A DNA stretch of 64,000 nucleotides from Paratissierella segnis (lineage in GTDB: Bacteria; Bacillota; Clostridia; Tissierellales; Tissierellaceae): the NCBI RefSeq assembly GCF_014385195.1, contig NZ_JACRTG010000029.1, forward strand, positions 104,095 to 168,094, in the 5' to 3' direction. Both the position numbers and the translations under genes were made by a program. The notes below the pieces were generated by a model. It was not told where the DNA came from, did no database searches, and was given only the letters and a program-made list of their open reading frames with translations. Shown piece by piece: positions 45,103 to 56,500 of this stretch (the first letter of the stretch is position 1; every line of letters starts with the position of its first letter).

Positions 45103-46286
45103 TTATGGTTCTACTGTTGTTAAATATACAAATTTCCCATTTTCAACTTTGTTAATAACTGCAGATTTTACTGCATCCCCATTTTCATCAAGGGTAATAT
45201 TGCCTGTTGCTCCTACAAATCCCTCTGTATTTGCAATCTCATCTCTTATCTTAACAGGATCTACAGAATCTGCTCTCTCAATTGCTTTAAGAATTACCAA
45301 ATAAGCGTCATAGCCTAAAGCTGCAAATGCATTAGCTTCCTTATTGAACTTTGTTCTATAATCTGATAAAAATACTTCTGAAACCGGAGTAACAGGCGAT
45401 TCAGCAGTAAAATGGGTAGAAAATACTATGCCCTCAACAGCATCTCCGCCTATTGACAAGAATTCCGGTGACTCCCAAGTATCTCCGCCAAGGATTGGCA
45501 AATCCATCCCTAAATCTCTGGCTTGCTTTATAAGCAACGCTGACTCACCATAGTTTCCCGGCGCAAATATGACATCGGGATTTAATGATCTTACATTTGT
45601 AAGTTGAGCTGAGAAATCTTGATCTCCTGCGTTGTATGAAGTAGTAGCCACTATACTGTCCGGATCCCCTGTCAACTCTTTGAAAGCATCAACAAAGTAT
45701 TTTGAAAGCCCTACAGAATAATCATTTTGCACGTCTTGAATAATTGCTGCTTTTTTCGCTCCCAATTCGTTGAAAGCATAATTAGCCATTACAGTCCCTT
45801 GGAACGGATCGATAAAGCAGACCCTAAAATAATAATCATTGTTCAGTGTAACCAAAGGATTGGTTGGTGAACAACCTACTGCCGGAACTTTAGCATTTTT
45901 GACTATATCTCCCGCAGCCATGGACAATGAACTTCCATAACTTCCTATAATAGCAACTACCTATCCTTCTCTATCAATTTAGATGCTGCATTAGCCGCAT
46001 CAACTTTTTCCGATTTGTTATCAACAACTACCAATTGAACTTTTTTTCCTAAAACCTCGGGGAATTTTTCATTAGCCAGTTCTATTCCCTCTACCGTCAT
46101 CTGACCACCGGCTGCATTTGCACCTGTCATTGGCTCAAACACGCCTATTTTTATGACATCTGAATCTGAGCTTGAATCTGAAGGTGTATTTGTACCTGTG
46201 TCTGTATCTGTTCCATTAGAACACCCCGACAACATACCTACTATCAAAATAGCAGATAAACAAAATACCAATATTCTTCTCTTCAT
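45103..46286 (-). pseudogene. livK: Branched-chain amino acid binding protein LivK, -1 frameshift
   Basis: Lipoprotein (signal MKRRILVFCLSAILIVGMLSGC, then a Thr/Ser/Asp linker) of the peripl_BP_6 family. The first reading frame (45957-46286) runs to ASKLIEKDR and stops at TAG 45957-45959. The remainder (45103-45927, SMAAGDIVKNAKVPAVG ... to FVYLTTVEP) is in the next frame. One missing base at about 45955-45962 explains both: read in the shifted frame the join gives VVAIIGSYGSSLSMAAGD, which is continuous family sequence. Otherwise intact and well preserved. Either a recent mutation or a sequencing error. Ribosome site AAGGAGG. Confidence 0.88.
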
Positions 46287-46410
46287 AAAATTTTCCTCCT
46301 TTTAATTTTGAATTTTAAAAGCTCCACCATAATATATTAAAAGGCATTAACTCACACCTTAAATATACATTTTCTATAATCTATTTATATGAATAAAAGA
46401 ATGTGTTATG

Positions 46411-47256
46411 TCATAGATATCTACGAATAGACCTTTCACTCAATCTAATAAAATCTCCTATTTCACATAAACTAAACCCTAGTTTCACACATTTAGCGAT
46501 AAACATTGATTTATACTCCATTAAATATGCCATTCTTGATCCCGACCTAATCAAATCATAGTCAGCCTGCGTTTCACAAATATCCTTTAGTGCCTTCTCT
46601 AATTCTCTTTTCTTAGTTTGAATATCTTCATTGATTCCATGAAGATTCTTCTTTACATTTGTAATAGGTACTGTGTTCATTTCTTCAAATTCCTGTTTTA
46701 GCGCTTCATAGTCTTCATAGTAAATGCTCATTAATTCAATATAATTTTTTACAGCTACATCTCTGTTCTGACTCAGTATATCCAGTGCATAATCTATATC
46801 TACAACGCCTTCTATATTCATTCTATAGAAGATATCACTACTCCATTTATATTCTGTCATTGAATTTGCTTTTCCTTCATATACAACCTTATTGTGGATA
46901 TAATTGATTAAATTGAACAAATAATACTCACTATCCACAATTATGCTCTTATATCTGCCTCCAAAGGGTGAGCCTGTACTTTTAGTTGAAGCATTATAGT
47001 ATTTGGCGTAAAGGGTATTTATCCTATGCATTATCCTGCTTATGGGTATATTGTGGGCTTTTATCACAAGATGATAACGTTCTCCCATTATGCAATATGC
47101 CAAAAGGTAGAAATCAAATATCTCCTTTGTCTCTCCAATTATATTTAGAAGTGCAAGTTTTTCCGAGTCATTATCAAATATATTGTTTTTCTCATTTCCC
47201 TTTTGGATAATATGATATATGGCACCATAATATTCTTCTCTAGGTTTTCTTCCCAT
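46411..47256 (-). CDS. RAYT-like (REP-associated tyrosine transposase, Y1_Tnp) protein
   Basis: 281 residues of the IS200-like Y1 family: MGRKPREEYYGAIYHIIQKG, SPFGGRYKSIIVDSEYYL, NLINYIHNKVV (catalytic-Tyr region) and a C-terminal HTH-like segment (GFSLCEIGDFIRLSERSIRR). The usual NHxHLL metal motif reads ERYHLV, so the first His is lost. No flanking IS ends are visible, so it looks like a resident RAYT. Such proteins handle palindromic repeats, and this window is full of them. Ribosome site GGGGAG. Confidence 0.8.
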   Translation of the reverse strand: MGRKPREEYYGAIYHIIQKGNEKNNIFDNDSEKLALLNIIGETKEIFDFYLLAYCIMGERYHLVIKAHNIPISRIMHRINTLYAKYYNASTKSTGSPFGGRYKSIIVDSEYYLFNLINYIHNKVVYEGKANSMTEYKWSSDIFYRMNIEGVVDIDYALDILSQNRDVAVKNYIELMSIYYEDYEALKQEFEEMNTVPITNVKKNLHGINEDIQTKKRELEKALKDICETQADYDLIRSGSRMAYLMEYKSMFIAKCVKLGFSLCEIGDFIRLSERSIRRYL

Positions 47257-47374
47257 TTTATCTCCCCTGTTTCACCTATATAATAGTAATTCGACATTAA
47301 TTTATATAATCCTTCTTTTTTTCGTAATATTTCAAAAATTAAAAAATTAACAAAATTGGAAGCTATTTGCAAAG

Positions 47375-47404
47375 AAAAGGGGCAAGCTTTAAGCTCACCC
47401 TTTT
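47375..47404 (-). terminator. Terminator of the adhesin gene
   Basis: AAAAGGG...AAGCTT at 47375-47389 pairs with AAGCTCACCCTTTT (47391-47404) with two G-U pairs; CTTTTCTTT follows on the minus strand. It lies 3 bp after the stop codon. Confidence 0.75.
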
Positions 47405-47406
47405 AA

Positions 47407-50400
47407 TTAATAATTATTTTTTTTAATTTTTAACATCAATCCTATAGATAGTAATACAAAACCAATCATCAATATGCCTATTTCTATAGTATATCCTGTC
47501 TTTGGCAATGTTGGCCTGCCGGTATTGTCTTTGTCTTTGTCCTCTCCGGGCTGAGTAGTACCTTCTGGGTTTTTATCGTCAACATTTTCAAATTCATCCC
47601 CTTGACCTTTTGGTCCTTCAGGACTATTTGGATCTGTTGGCTTTCCAGGTTCTACAGGCTTTCCAGGCTCTACAGGTTTTCCCGGATCCGTAGGTTTGTT
47701 TGGCTTATTAGGCTTATTTGGTTTATGTGGTTTGTCCGGACCTTCTTCTTCGTTATATACTTCTATCTCTTTTGTTACTCCATCGGTAACTGTAATCTCT
47801 ATTTCTTCTGATTCTAGAATATATCCATCCGGTGCAGTTATCTCTTCTATAGTATATTTACCTATTGGTAGATAATTGGATACTGCTTCTCCATCGTCAT
47901 TTGTAGTTATAGTATCTACTACTTTACCATTAGAGTCAATTATATTGAACTTTGCTCCTGATAATAGTTCATCTGTATCATAATCCATTTTTATGATTTT
48001 GATACGGCCTTCTGGATCTGGTGTGGTTGGAGTTCTTTTATTGGTCTTTTCTAATTCAATAGTTTCATTTTGATCTACAGTTATTTCAAAGTATATCGGA
48101 CTCTTGTCTAACACATATCCTGATGGTGCTTTTACTTCGACTAACTTGTAATATCCAACTAATAAATCTCCTAAGAAGATTACTCCATTACTATCTGTTG
48201 TTAGATTTTCCATTCCCGGAATAACTTCATATATATAGTTTTCTTCATCATCACGATTATCCATGAACTTCATTAACTGGAAGATTGCTCCGTTAAGAGT
48301 CCTTGTCTTCCCTGTATTGTATTTGGTTAATCTAACAGAACGGTCTTTCTTTGTGTTTTCAACTTCCTTTGTCACTACTTCATTATCTTCAGCACTATCC
48401 AATACTATTTCTATTAGAGTAACATCTAATACATAATCTTCATGTGCTTCAGTTTCTTCTATAGTATAAGTGTCATAAGGTAAATCGGTAAATTCAATTA
48501 TGCCATTTTTATTAGTAGATTTAGTATCAACTATCTCATCCTTGCTATTTTTAATAGTGAACTTTACACCTTCTAGCAAAATATCAGAATTAATTGAATC
48601 AACTTTTGTAATGATAATCTTTCCAGAACCACGAGTATTCTCCTTTGTTACTTCTTTAAGCTCTGTTTGGTCAGCTGTAATTTCAAATACTTCTGTATTA
48701 GCATCATTTCCTGTTGGCAATAAATAATAATCAGGTGCAGTAATCTCTTTGAAGTAGTAGCTACCTACTGGTAAATTGTTTACTGTAAAAGTTCCATCTT
48801 CACCTGTAATTATATATCCTATATCATTACCATCTTTATCCTTAAGGATTTTTTCATTATCCGAATTATATAGAACAAATTCTGCTCCTACCAATCCATT
48901 ACCTTGTGAACCTATCTTTTTGATTCTAACAGCTTGGTATATCTCTATATTTATTACTTGCACAGCTTTATCATCATTACTGTCAATTGAATAATCTGTA
49001 TCTTCTCCCATTCTAAATGATATACCTTCAGCTGAAATTCCTATATAACCATTTGGAGTTTCTATCTCCTTGATTATATAACTGCCATATCTAATATCAT
49101 TAAAGGTTAAAATCCCATCTGCATTTGTTTCTTCCTCATATAACTTATATTCACCAGTTTTGTTATATAAAGCAAACTTAACGCCGGAGAGATTGACTTC
49201 TTCCTCAGTTACTAGACTATGACCAATTTTATGAAGCCTGATAGCTCCTTTTTTAGAGTAGATATCTCCAGAAGATGAATTATCCTTATATTCAACTAGA
49301 CCACCCTTATCGGAGTTCCCCCCCTCGTTTATAACGCCATCCCATTCAATAGAAGCTGTATTTGTAAGAGTATTGCTTTCACCGCCTGTAAAGAATGTTT
49401 TGTATTCAACTTGATACCCTTCATTTTTTAAATCGCCCAAAATCAAGATGAAACCTCCATCATCGGTGAATTTAATCATATCTGAACTGATCTTCTGCCA
49501 AATTCCATATGTTGTATTTCCCTTTTCATCTTTAATAGATTTTCTGATTTGAATTGTATCCTTTAATAGCATTTGATTTGGTGAAGGTATATCTGTTAGT
49601 GTAGTGATACCCAAATTTGAATGGGACTTATTAACATCAATTGTCCACGTTATTGTATCATCTGTATTTTGTTTTCCATTTTTGTTAATTAACTCATTTG
49701 CATTCTTAACAGTTACTTTCCCCTCAAATGGATACTCTTTTGTTGTTTTAAATATGGCTGAGTTTGTATAAACTCCTGAACCATCGTCTTGTCCTATTAT
49801 ATCATCAATATCCATGGATTCATAAGTGACGTAGTAGGCTTGATTATTTTCATCATCTGATAAATTATCATTAAAAGTAATAGTGTAACCAGTAATCATA
49901 CCATCGGTTACTTTAGGTTCTATATTCCACTTATCTACTGGTAATTTATCACCAGGCATTCCTGTATCGTTTAAACCTAAATTTAATTTTCTTACTGTAA
50001 CAAGATCCTTAAGATTGGTACCTTCTTTAGCAATATAATGCCCTTTCCCTAAGGTATCTGTTAATGTAGCACCTTTAATGTTCTGTTTATTTATATTAAT
50101 AGCTATATTCCAAGTGAATTTTTGAGTTTCGTAATTGAAGCTGCCATTCTTATATCCATTTTTCCCTGTAGGAGTTTCTTTTGGTTCATAGCTAGCTCCT
50201 TTAGTTATTGTATTATCTGTTGATGTTGACCCATTCCACATGGACTTCGCACTATTTCCATACTTAGCATAGGCACTTCCATCATCTTTGATATCAAATC
50301 TTGTTTTATAAGTGATTGTAATTTTAGTGTCTTTTGGAATATCTCCAAATGATAATTTATAACCCTCAGTCTCATTACGTTCTGTTAATGTCACTTTAGA

Positions 50401-52272
50401 GACATCATATCCGGAGATTGTGAAATATTTCTCAACCCCAGTTTTCCCATCATTTTTAACTAGTGTTTGATGGCTACTCTCTTCTATTTTTGTAAAGGTG
50501 TCTTCAATAACAAAATTCTTTAATTCCTTTTCTGCATTAATCGTTAGTTTCCATGTGATCATTTTTTTATCATAATCAATTGAATCTCTGGATTTTCCAA
50601 AAATACCTTCACCTAAACCTAGTTTTACATTTGCCTCATACACTTGATTGTCACTATTCTTATTTGTACTTGTTACAGTATTGGTTACAGTTGATCCTTC
50701 TATAATAAACTCTTTTGTTGATATCGTGTCATATACTACTTTAAAAGCTTTTGTTACAGTTCCGTCTTTTGCACTATTCGAAAAATCAATAACAAGTTTT
50801 TTATTGCCTTCACTAAATTCTGCAATATAGTCAGTATCTTCCGTCAAAAGACTTGCTGATTCAGCTACTTCTTTTCCATTTTCATCAATGATAACTTCAT
50901 ATACTATCAATGAGCTAGGATCAATTTCATGAGCGCCTAATAAAACATCAGTAATCTTTGCATCCTCTGCTTTGATAGCAGCACTTAAATAATTATAATT
51001 AACTTCCCAGCTTGCTCTATATTTATCTCCACCTGTATTTGATTTATCCAATGGAGTTCCATAGGTAATATCTACTCTCCCATTAGCTGTTGCGATATCA
51101 GAATCGTTTGTTAATGTCGCAGTATTTTTAAATGTTTCAGTCTCTGAAGATGCAGTACGGGTTACTTCAGTTTGATAGGTTACCTTATATGCAAACTTTC
51201 CATCTTCCAAAGCTATAGGAAATTTAATTGTGTTAATATGATTTTCTATTGGAATATCACTTAGACCATTTAATCCTACCTTATACTTTTCAATATTAAT
51301 TGAGCCTTCTACTAGTATATGTCCATCTTCCGGAGTATCATCTAAAGTGGCATTTTTTAATTCTTTGCCAGCTTTATTTACCCATACTGTCCAATTGATA
51401 TATTTTTTACCATCTTTTGATACTACAGCCCCTGTTTTCTCCATTTTTTCATCAGAAGTTGAGGGCAAGAATGTCAACTCAATCGTTATATCTTCACTGC
51501 CTGCAACTGGGATTTCTAAATCTATATCTAAGTCTTCATCCCCCCCAAATTTACCGAATGAAGCAGCAAAATCTAAATTTAAAGTATACTCAGATGGTTC
51601 TAATTTATCTAAAAAGGTTACAGTCACCAAGCCTTCCTCGTTGGTTTCGTATTTAAACCTCGGTTCCCCTTCTTTCTCTACAGTTCCACTTAAATCGCTA
51701 GCATCAAATGCAATAATCGACTGTGGCAATTGAAAGGTAAAATATGAATCAATTTCATATGGTTTTTTAAGATCCATATTGAAATGATAAAATACCTCTA
51801 CTTTCTGTCCCGATTGTAATTCTATACCTTTAGCACTATTAGAATCTGTTATATCAGTATATCCATCTTCCGTTTTAACTGAAAGCTTTACAAATTTCAT
51901 TCCAATTTCATCATCAGGAATTTTTTCACCTTCATCAGCAACTCCATAAGGAACTATACTAAGAGGAGATAATTCTGTTTCATCTTCTCCCTTACCTGCA
52001 GGAACTTCTTCGTTTACTTCTTCCTCTCCATCTTCTACCGGAGCGGGCTTTCCTTCTGGTTCTTCTATATCACCATTCGATTTTTCTTTATCTGGTTCAT
52101 TTGTTCCATCGTCTTCCTGATTTTCACCTTGAGATGGTGTATCCACATCTACCATCTCCGCTTCTTCAGCAAAGGCGAAACTAGAGACGACGGGTGCTGC
52201 TAATTGAAGTAGCATTGCCAGTACAACAACCACAACAATATTTAATTTTGCCCTACCTTTTAATATACTCAT
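47407..52272 (-). CDS. LPXTG wall-anchored surface adhesin with CnaB/SpaA repeats
   Basis: About 1621 residues. Order: signal peptide to about residue 45; acidic Pro/Glu linker to about 115; adhesion and repeated isopeptide/stalk-like domains to about 1085 (units ending in DITYGT, KNTATLTND and similar); five CnaB/SpaA-like repeats (start motifs KGAIRLHKIG, AVRIKKIGSQGNGL, GKIIITKVDSIN, SVRLTKYNTG, GRIKIIKMDYDT); a Lys/Pro-rich wall-spanning part; LPKTG; TM helix; KIKKNNY tail. A sortase would attach it; none is nearby. ATG 52272 follows AGGGGGAATTTT. Confidence 0.9.
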   Translation of the reverse strand: MSILKGRAKLNIVVVVVLAMLLQLAAPVVSSFAFAEEAEMVDVDTPSQGENQEDDGTNEPDKEKSNGDIEEPEGKPAPVEDGEEEVNEEVPAGKGEDETELSPLSIVPYGVADEGEKIPDDEIGMKFVKLSVKTEDGYTDITDSNSAKGIELQSGQKVEVFYHFNMDLKKPYEIDSYFTFQLPQSIIAFDASDLSGTVEKEGEPRFKYETNEEGLVTVTFLDKLEPSEYTLNLDFAASFGKFGGDEDLDIDLEIPVAGSEDITIELTFLPSTSDEKMEKTGAVVSKDGKKYINWTVWVNKAGKELKNATLDDTPEDGHILVEGSINIEKYKVGLNGLSDIPIENHINTIKFPIALEDGKFAYKVTYQTEVTRTASSETETFKNTATLTNDSDIATANGRVDITYGTPLDKSNTGGDKYRASWEVNYNYLSAAIKAEDAKITDVLLGAHEIDPSSLIVYEVIIDENGKEVAESASLLTEDTDYIAEFSEGNKKLVIDFSNSAKDGTVTKAFKVVYDTISTKEFIIEGSTVTNTVTSTNKNSDNQVYEANVKLGLGEGIFGKSRDSIDYDKKMITWKLTINAEKELKNFVIEDTFTKIEESSHQTLVKNDGKTGVEKYFTISGYDVSKVTLTERNETEGYKLSFGDIPKDTKITITYKTRFDIKDDGSAYAKYGNSAKSMWNGSTSTDNTITKGASYEPKETPTGKNGYKNGSFNYETQKFTWNIAININKQNIKGATLTDTLGKGHYIAKEGTNLKDLVTVRKLNLGLNDTGMPGDKLPVDKWNIEPKVTDGMITGYTITFNDNLSDDENNQAYYVTYESMDIDDIIGQDDGSGVYTNSAIFKTTKEYPFEGKVTVKNANELINKNGKQNTDDTITWTIDVNKSHSNLGITTLTDIPSPNQMLLKDTIQIRKSIKDEKGNTTYGIWQKISSDMIKFTDDGGFILILGDLKNEGYQVEYKTFFTGGESNTLTNTASIEWDGVINEGGNSDKGGLVEYKDNSSSGDIYSKKGAIRLHKIGHSLVTEEEVNLSGVKFALYNKTGEYKLYEEETNADGILTFNDIRYGSYIIKEIETPNGYIGISAEGISFRMGEDTDYSIDSNDDKAVQVINIEIYQAVRIKKIGSQGNGLVGAEFVLYNSDNEKILKDKDGNDIGYIITGEDGTFTVNNLPVGSYYFKEITAPDYYLLPTGNDANTEVFEITADQTELKEVTKENTRGSGKIIITKVDSINSDILLEGVKFTIKNSKDEIVDTKSTNKNGIIEFTDLPYDTYTIEETEAHEDYVLDVTLIEIVLDSAEDNEVVTKEVENTKKDRSVRLTKYNTGKTRTLNGAIFQLMKFMDNRDDEENYIYEVIPGMENLTTDSNGVIFLGDLLVGYYKLVEVKAPSGYVLDKSPIYFEITVDQNETIELEKTNKRTPTTPDPEGRIKIIKMDYDTDELLSGAKFNIIDSNGKVVDTITTNDDGEAVSNYLPIGKYTIEEITAPDGYILESEEIEITVTDGVTKEIEVYNEEEGPDKPHKPNKPNKPNKPTDPGKPVEPGKPVEPGKPTDPNSPEGPKGQGDEFENVDDKNPEGTTQPGEDKDKDNTGRPTLPKTGYTIEIGILMIGFVLLSIGLMLKIKKNNY

Positions 52273-52347
52273 AAAATTCCCCCTTTCATTCATTATTTAA
52301 TTTAAGTTTTTTGACGTATGCGGATTTAATACCCTATCCGATACATA

Positions 52348-52376
52348 ATTAAACCTATAAATACTTTTTTTGTCAT
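52348..52376 (-). promoter_or_regulatory. Promoter of the adhesin gene
   Basis: Minus strand ATGACA (52371-52376), 17-bp spacer, TTTAAT (52348-52353), five of six matches each; about 75 bp of leader precedes the start codon. A loosely CodY-like AATTTTCTGAACAAA (52404-52418) lies upstream but has three mismatches. Confidence 0.6.
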
Positions 52377-52448
52377 TACAATTTAGTCTATTTATTATAG
52401 CTAAATTTTCTGAACAAATACTGAACAAAAGGGGGTTCCCCGCGTTTC

Positions 52449-53570
52449 TTATTCCGTTTTTTTTATATATATATTATACACTTCCCTTGTACTTTCCGAT
52501 GGCCGTAAGTTCAAGTCCAACCATAGGTTTTTTACATACTCGTTATAAAACTTTTCCAAACTTGCTTTGTTTCTTTGAATTCCATAATATTGGATTATCA
52601 ACCTAGCTATATCTTCATTATAGGGGTCCATATTTATCATGGCTTCCAGACAGATTCTCAAAAATTCATCTAATCTACCTAACTCAAGTTGGCTTTTTGC
52701 AAAGTCCTCCAATATATTTAACACCATATCCTTATATATTTGCTGGACTCCCATCACCCAATTATAGCCTTCTTCTTCGAGAAAATCTCCCTTGTAGATA
52801 TTCAAGATTTTCTTTATATCTTCCTCATTTAATGTCTTTGTATCTATTATCCTATTTAATTCTCCAAGATCGCTTATAATTGGCACATTGAGCTGATAAC
52901 TTTCATTAAAATAAACTATCCCTTTAGCAAACCCCAATCTCTCTAAGTTTTTCCTAAGCTGATATACTGTTGTATGCAGTATAGTAGTTGCCTTATCTAT
53001 ATCCCTATTAGGAAAAATATTTTCCATAATCAGTGATTTAGATATCGGTCTCCCTTTCTGACACCAAAGATAGGCAAACAATTCCTTAGTTTTTTGAGTA
53101 CGCCAGATTAGAGGGTTGTTTGACTTATCAACTACTTCAAAATTTCCAAAGCTTTTTATTGTAAGTCTATTATCAAACCCATCGGTGTCAACTTCAACAC
53201 TATGTTTATTTTCAATGGTTTCTTCAAGTCTTTTTATGGTTTTATAGAGCCGTTTTTCTTGTATCGGTTTCAATAAATAATCCAAAGCATTAATTTCAAA
53301 GGCTTCTACCGCATATTTAGAATAAGCAGTTATAAAAACTATTTCAATTGAAAACTTTTCTTCCGCAAAAAGTTGAGCCATTTCCAATCCATTTATAGAA
53401 CCCATTTCAATATCTAAAAATAATACATCAGGCTGCAGCTCTTTTATCTTTTCAAGTGCCACATTGGGATTTGTATAGCTTCCTAGAACTTCTATATCTT
53501 CATATTTTGAAAGAATATGCTCCAATGTCTCTAACGCTAAAGGTTCATCGTCAACTAGAATAACTTTCAT
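52449..53570 (-). CDS. Response regulator with BTAD (SARP-type) output domain
   Basis: 373 residues. Receiver domain (DDEPLALETLEHIL, Asp in VLFLDIEMGSINGLEM, TAYSKYAVEAFEINALDYLLKPI) to about 120; a winged-helix region (SFGNFEVVDKSNNPLIWRTQKTKEL) near 140-230; then a BTAD-type helical repeat domain to the C-terminus. This plan is typical of Firmicute REC-SARP regulators. It overlaps the sensor kinase gene by 20 bp and lies directly upstream of the adhesin gene, its likely target (inference). Ribosome site GGAGGCG. Confidence 0.88.
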   Translation of the reverse strand: MKVILVDDEPLALETLEHILSKYEDIEVLGSYTNPNVALEKIKELQPDVLFLDIEMGSINGLEMAQLFAEEKFSIEIVFITAYSKYAVEAFEINALDYLLKPIQEKRLYKTIKRLEETIENKHSVEVDTDGFDNRLTIKSFGNFEVVDKSNNPLIWRTQKTKELFAYLWCQKGRPISKSLIMENIFPNRDIDKATTILHTTVYQLRKNLERLGFAKGIVYFNESYQLNVPIISDLGELNRIIDTKTLNEEDIKKILNIYKGDFLEEEGYNWVMGVQQIYKDMVLNILEDFAKSQLELGRLDEFLRICLEAMINMDPYNEDIARLIIQYYGIQRNKASLEKFYNEYVKNLWLDLNLRPSESTREVYNIYIKKTE

Positions 53571-56500
53571 AAGATTTCGCCTCCGGAATGGTAATTGTTA
53601 TTCTCGTACCCTCATTTTCATTGCTTTCTATACTTATAGTAGAACCTTTAAGTATTTTCAATTTTTCAACTATATTTCTAAAACCTAACCTTTGACTTTT
53701 CCCTTCCAATAACTCTTTTTGTTTTTCCTGACTCATGCCTACACCATCATCTTCGACTTCAATACACACTGAATCCATGGATGTACTCTTCACAGAAATC
53801 TTTATATTTCCTCCATGATTTTTCTTAGCTAATCCATAGCGAATTGAATTTTCAATTAAAGGCTGCAATGTCAGCGGAGGAATCATAACATTTATGTCCT
53901 CATCTATGTCATAATCAACATTCAATCTATCCCCATATCTCATTTGCTCGATTTCCAAATATGCCTTTACTAATTCCAATTCAGTTTCCAGTGGAATCAA
54001 AGCTTTCCCTTTATATAATTCCAATTTCCCTCTAAAATAAATGGATAAGTTATTTAATGCAGCCCTTGTTTGTTCCGTATCCTTATAGCTTAGTCCGATT
54101 ATGGTATTTATCGTATTGTAGAGAAAATGAGGCGATATTTGTGAATAAAAATACTGAAGTTCTTTATTTATACCTTCTTCAACCGATGTTTTCATCGACA
54201 ATAGGGATAATATTCTCGATCTTAATTCATCCGCATCTGCAGGTTTTTTTAGAAAATCATTGGCCCCGTACTCAAAAGCATCCAATAAATCTACATTTCT
54301 CCCCGAAGCAGTCAATACCAATATGGGTAATTCAGATATGGCATATTTCTCGCGTATTCTCCCGCAAACTTCAGCTCCTGACATATCCGGCAGCATAAAG
54401 TCCAGCACTACCAAATCCACCTTGTCCCGCTTTAGCACTTGTAATGCCTCATTCCCATTATCAGCAAATATAATATTGAAGCCCATCTCAAGGATAATAT
54501 CTGCCATAACTTTTTGATTGGATACTTCATCATCCACTATTAAAATAGAATATTTATTATCGTTTTTATATAAATCCTTTTTAAGAGAAACTTTTTCTTC
54601 AATAGATTTTATAGAATATTTAAAATCATCCTGTATCTCAGTTTCTGATTCATCATTGGATAACGGCAAGGAAAAACTAAAACATGAACCTTTTCCATAA
54701 ACCGATTTTACGTCTATCTTACCCCCTTGGACTTCAACAAGCTGCTTAACAATTGTCAATCCCAGTCCCAGACCGCCCCCATTGTTGTCATCCCCATTTT
54801 TCTGATAAAACGCATCAAATATCTGCCCTATATTTTCTTCCTCTATACCAGACCCCGTATCTTTTACCTCGAAAAATGCTTGTCCTTCCTTTTGGTATGC
54901 TGATACTCTTATTTCTCCTGAATCGGTATATTTTATAGCATTATATACCAAATTGTAAATAATTTGAGTAAATTTATCAGGATCAGCTTTTAATTTCGGA
55001 AATGAATTTGGAATTTCATTTATCAATTTTAAATCTTTGCCACTAGGTATCATTAATCTCATTTCGTCTAAGATTTCTTCCACTATCTTATGGGATTCTA
55101 CAGCCCTTATTCTTAACTTGATTTCTCCCTTATTGAGCTGAGAAGCATCCAGCAAATCCTCAACTAAACGAGTTAGTCTTTTCCCTTCCTTATTTATGAA
55201 ATATAAATCCTCTTGCTGTTTGGAATTTAAAGTCCCCTTTTTCCCTTCAATCAATGATTGTGTAAGGTTTAGCATCACATGCAGAGGCGTCCTAAGTTCA
55301 TGGGATGCTCTTGCTAAAAATTCATCTTTTAGCTTATCGTAGACCACAAGTCTTTTTGAAAGGCTGTCCGCCTTCTGATAGTCTAATTGCAGTTTGTAGC
55401 TCATAAGCAGTGCTACTGTTATCATCATAATAAGCAATAAAACGACAGATAAATAGCCTAAATCCAACTCAAAAAATATTTTTAAAGCCAGGGTGAGCCA
55501 ATAGGTAGTCAAAGTGGCAGCTATTATCAATGCATAACCTGATGATTCAGCTTTATGTAATATCGCTTTGGTCAGTGTATAGATTATATAAGTATAGCTT
55601 ATTAAAATACTTGTCATTATCAATAATTGTACTACTCCCTGAGGAATAGATGGAGTCTGTGCAGGGTTATTTAATATAAGCAACAGATTGATACACATTA
55701 GTCCTATGACCGATTTCATCCGTTTTTCATTTCTATATTCCTTAAAGAAATAATAAACGAAGAAAAGAAAACATATGGTAACCATTATCATGCTAAACAG
55801 CTGAATTCTTATACGAGTTAAATAATCATAATCTATAAACAAATCCAATAACTGCTCATTCATAGTGGATAAATACAAACCCATAAATAAGCTTGTCCCG
55901 CTAAAATATATTAAATACGTTTCTTTCCGTCTTTGAAAATATATCAGAAAAAAATAAAAGCTAAGTACCAAACAAACACTTATGATTAATCCATCAAACC
56001 ATCGGTCAAGTCTATCTCGTTTTATTATTGATTGAGACGTGCCAAATTCAATAGGCTTGATTATTCCTCCTGAACTATATCCATAACTGGAAATATGGAT
56101 TACCAATTCCAGTTCATTGTTATCACTTCCGATAAATCCAATCTTATATTTGCTGTCGGGTATAAAAGATGATCTGTCTAGAGATGGTCTTCCCATATTT
56201 ATGACATCATTGCCATTTATAAATACATGGCTTGATACCCTTATAGTTCTAGTCTTTATACCATAATTATCCTCTTTCGGCAATATTATTTTCAATCTAT
56301 AGGTCCCAGAGCCGTCCGTAGATCTATCTTCATTTAGATATGACTCCCAAGCCCCCGGAACATTTACGTACTTTTTTATATCCCTATAGTCTTCAAATTT
56401 ACCTTCATTGGGATCGATTAAGACATTGGGATAAAATTCCCACTCTCCATCAAGGTCTATATTCCCTTCCATATCCCATAATCTCAAATCAAATGTTCCA

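Noticed and set aside
45103..45927. A separate gene starting at TTG 45927
   Set aside because: The sequence is the continuation of livK and the start codon has no ribosome site; it is the 3' part of a frameshifted gene.
47602..47811. Aromatic-rich plus-strand ORF
   Set aside because: Antisense of the Lys/Pro wall-spanning repeats of the adhesin.
51347..51733. Plus-strand 128-residue ORF
   Set aside because: Antisense of the adhesin coding region with no ribosome site.
52404..52418. CodY box upstream of the adhesin promoter
   Set aside because: Three mismatches to the 15-bp consensus in AT-rich DNA; too weak to call.
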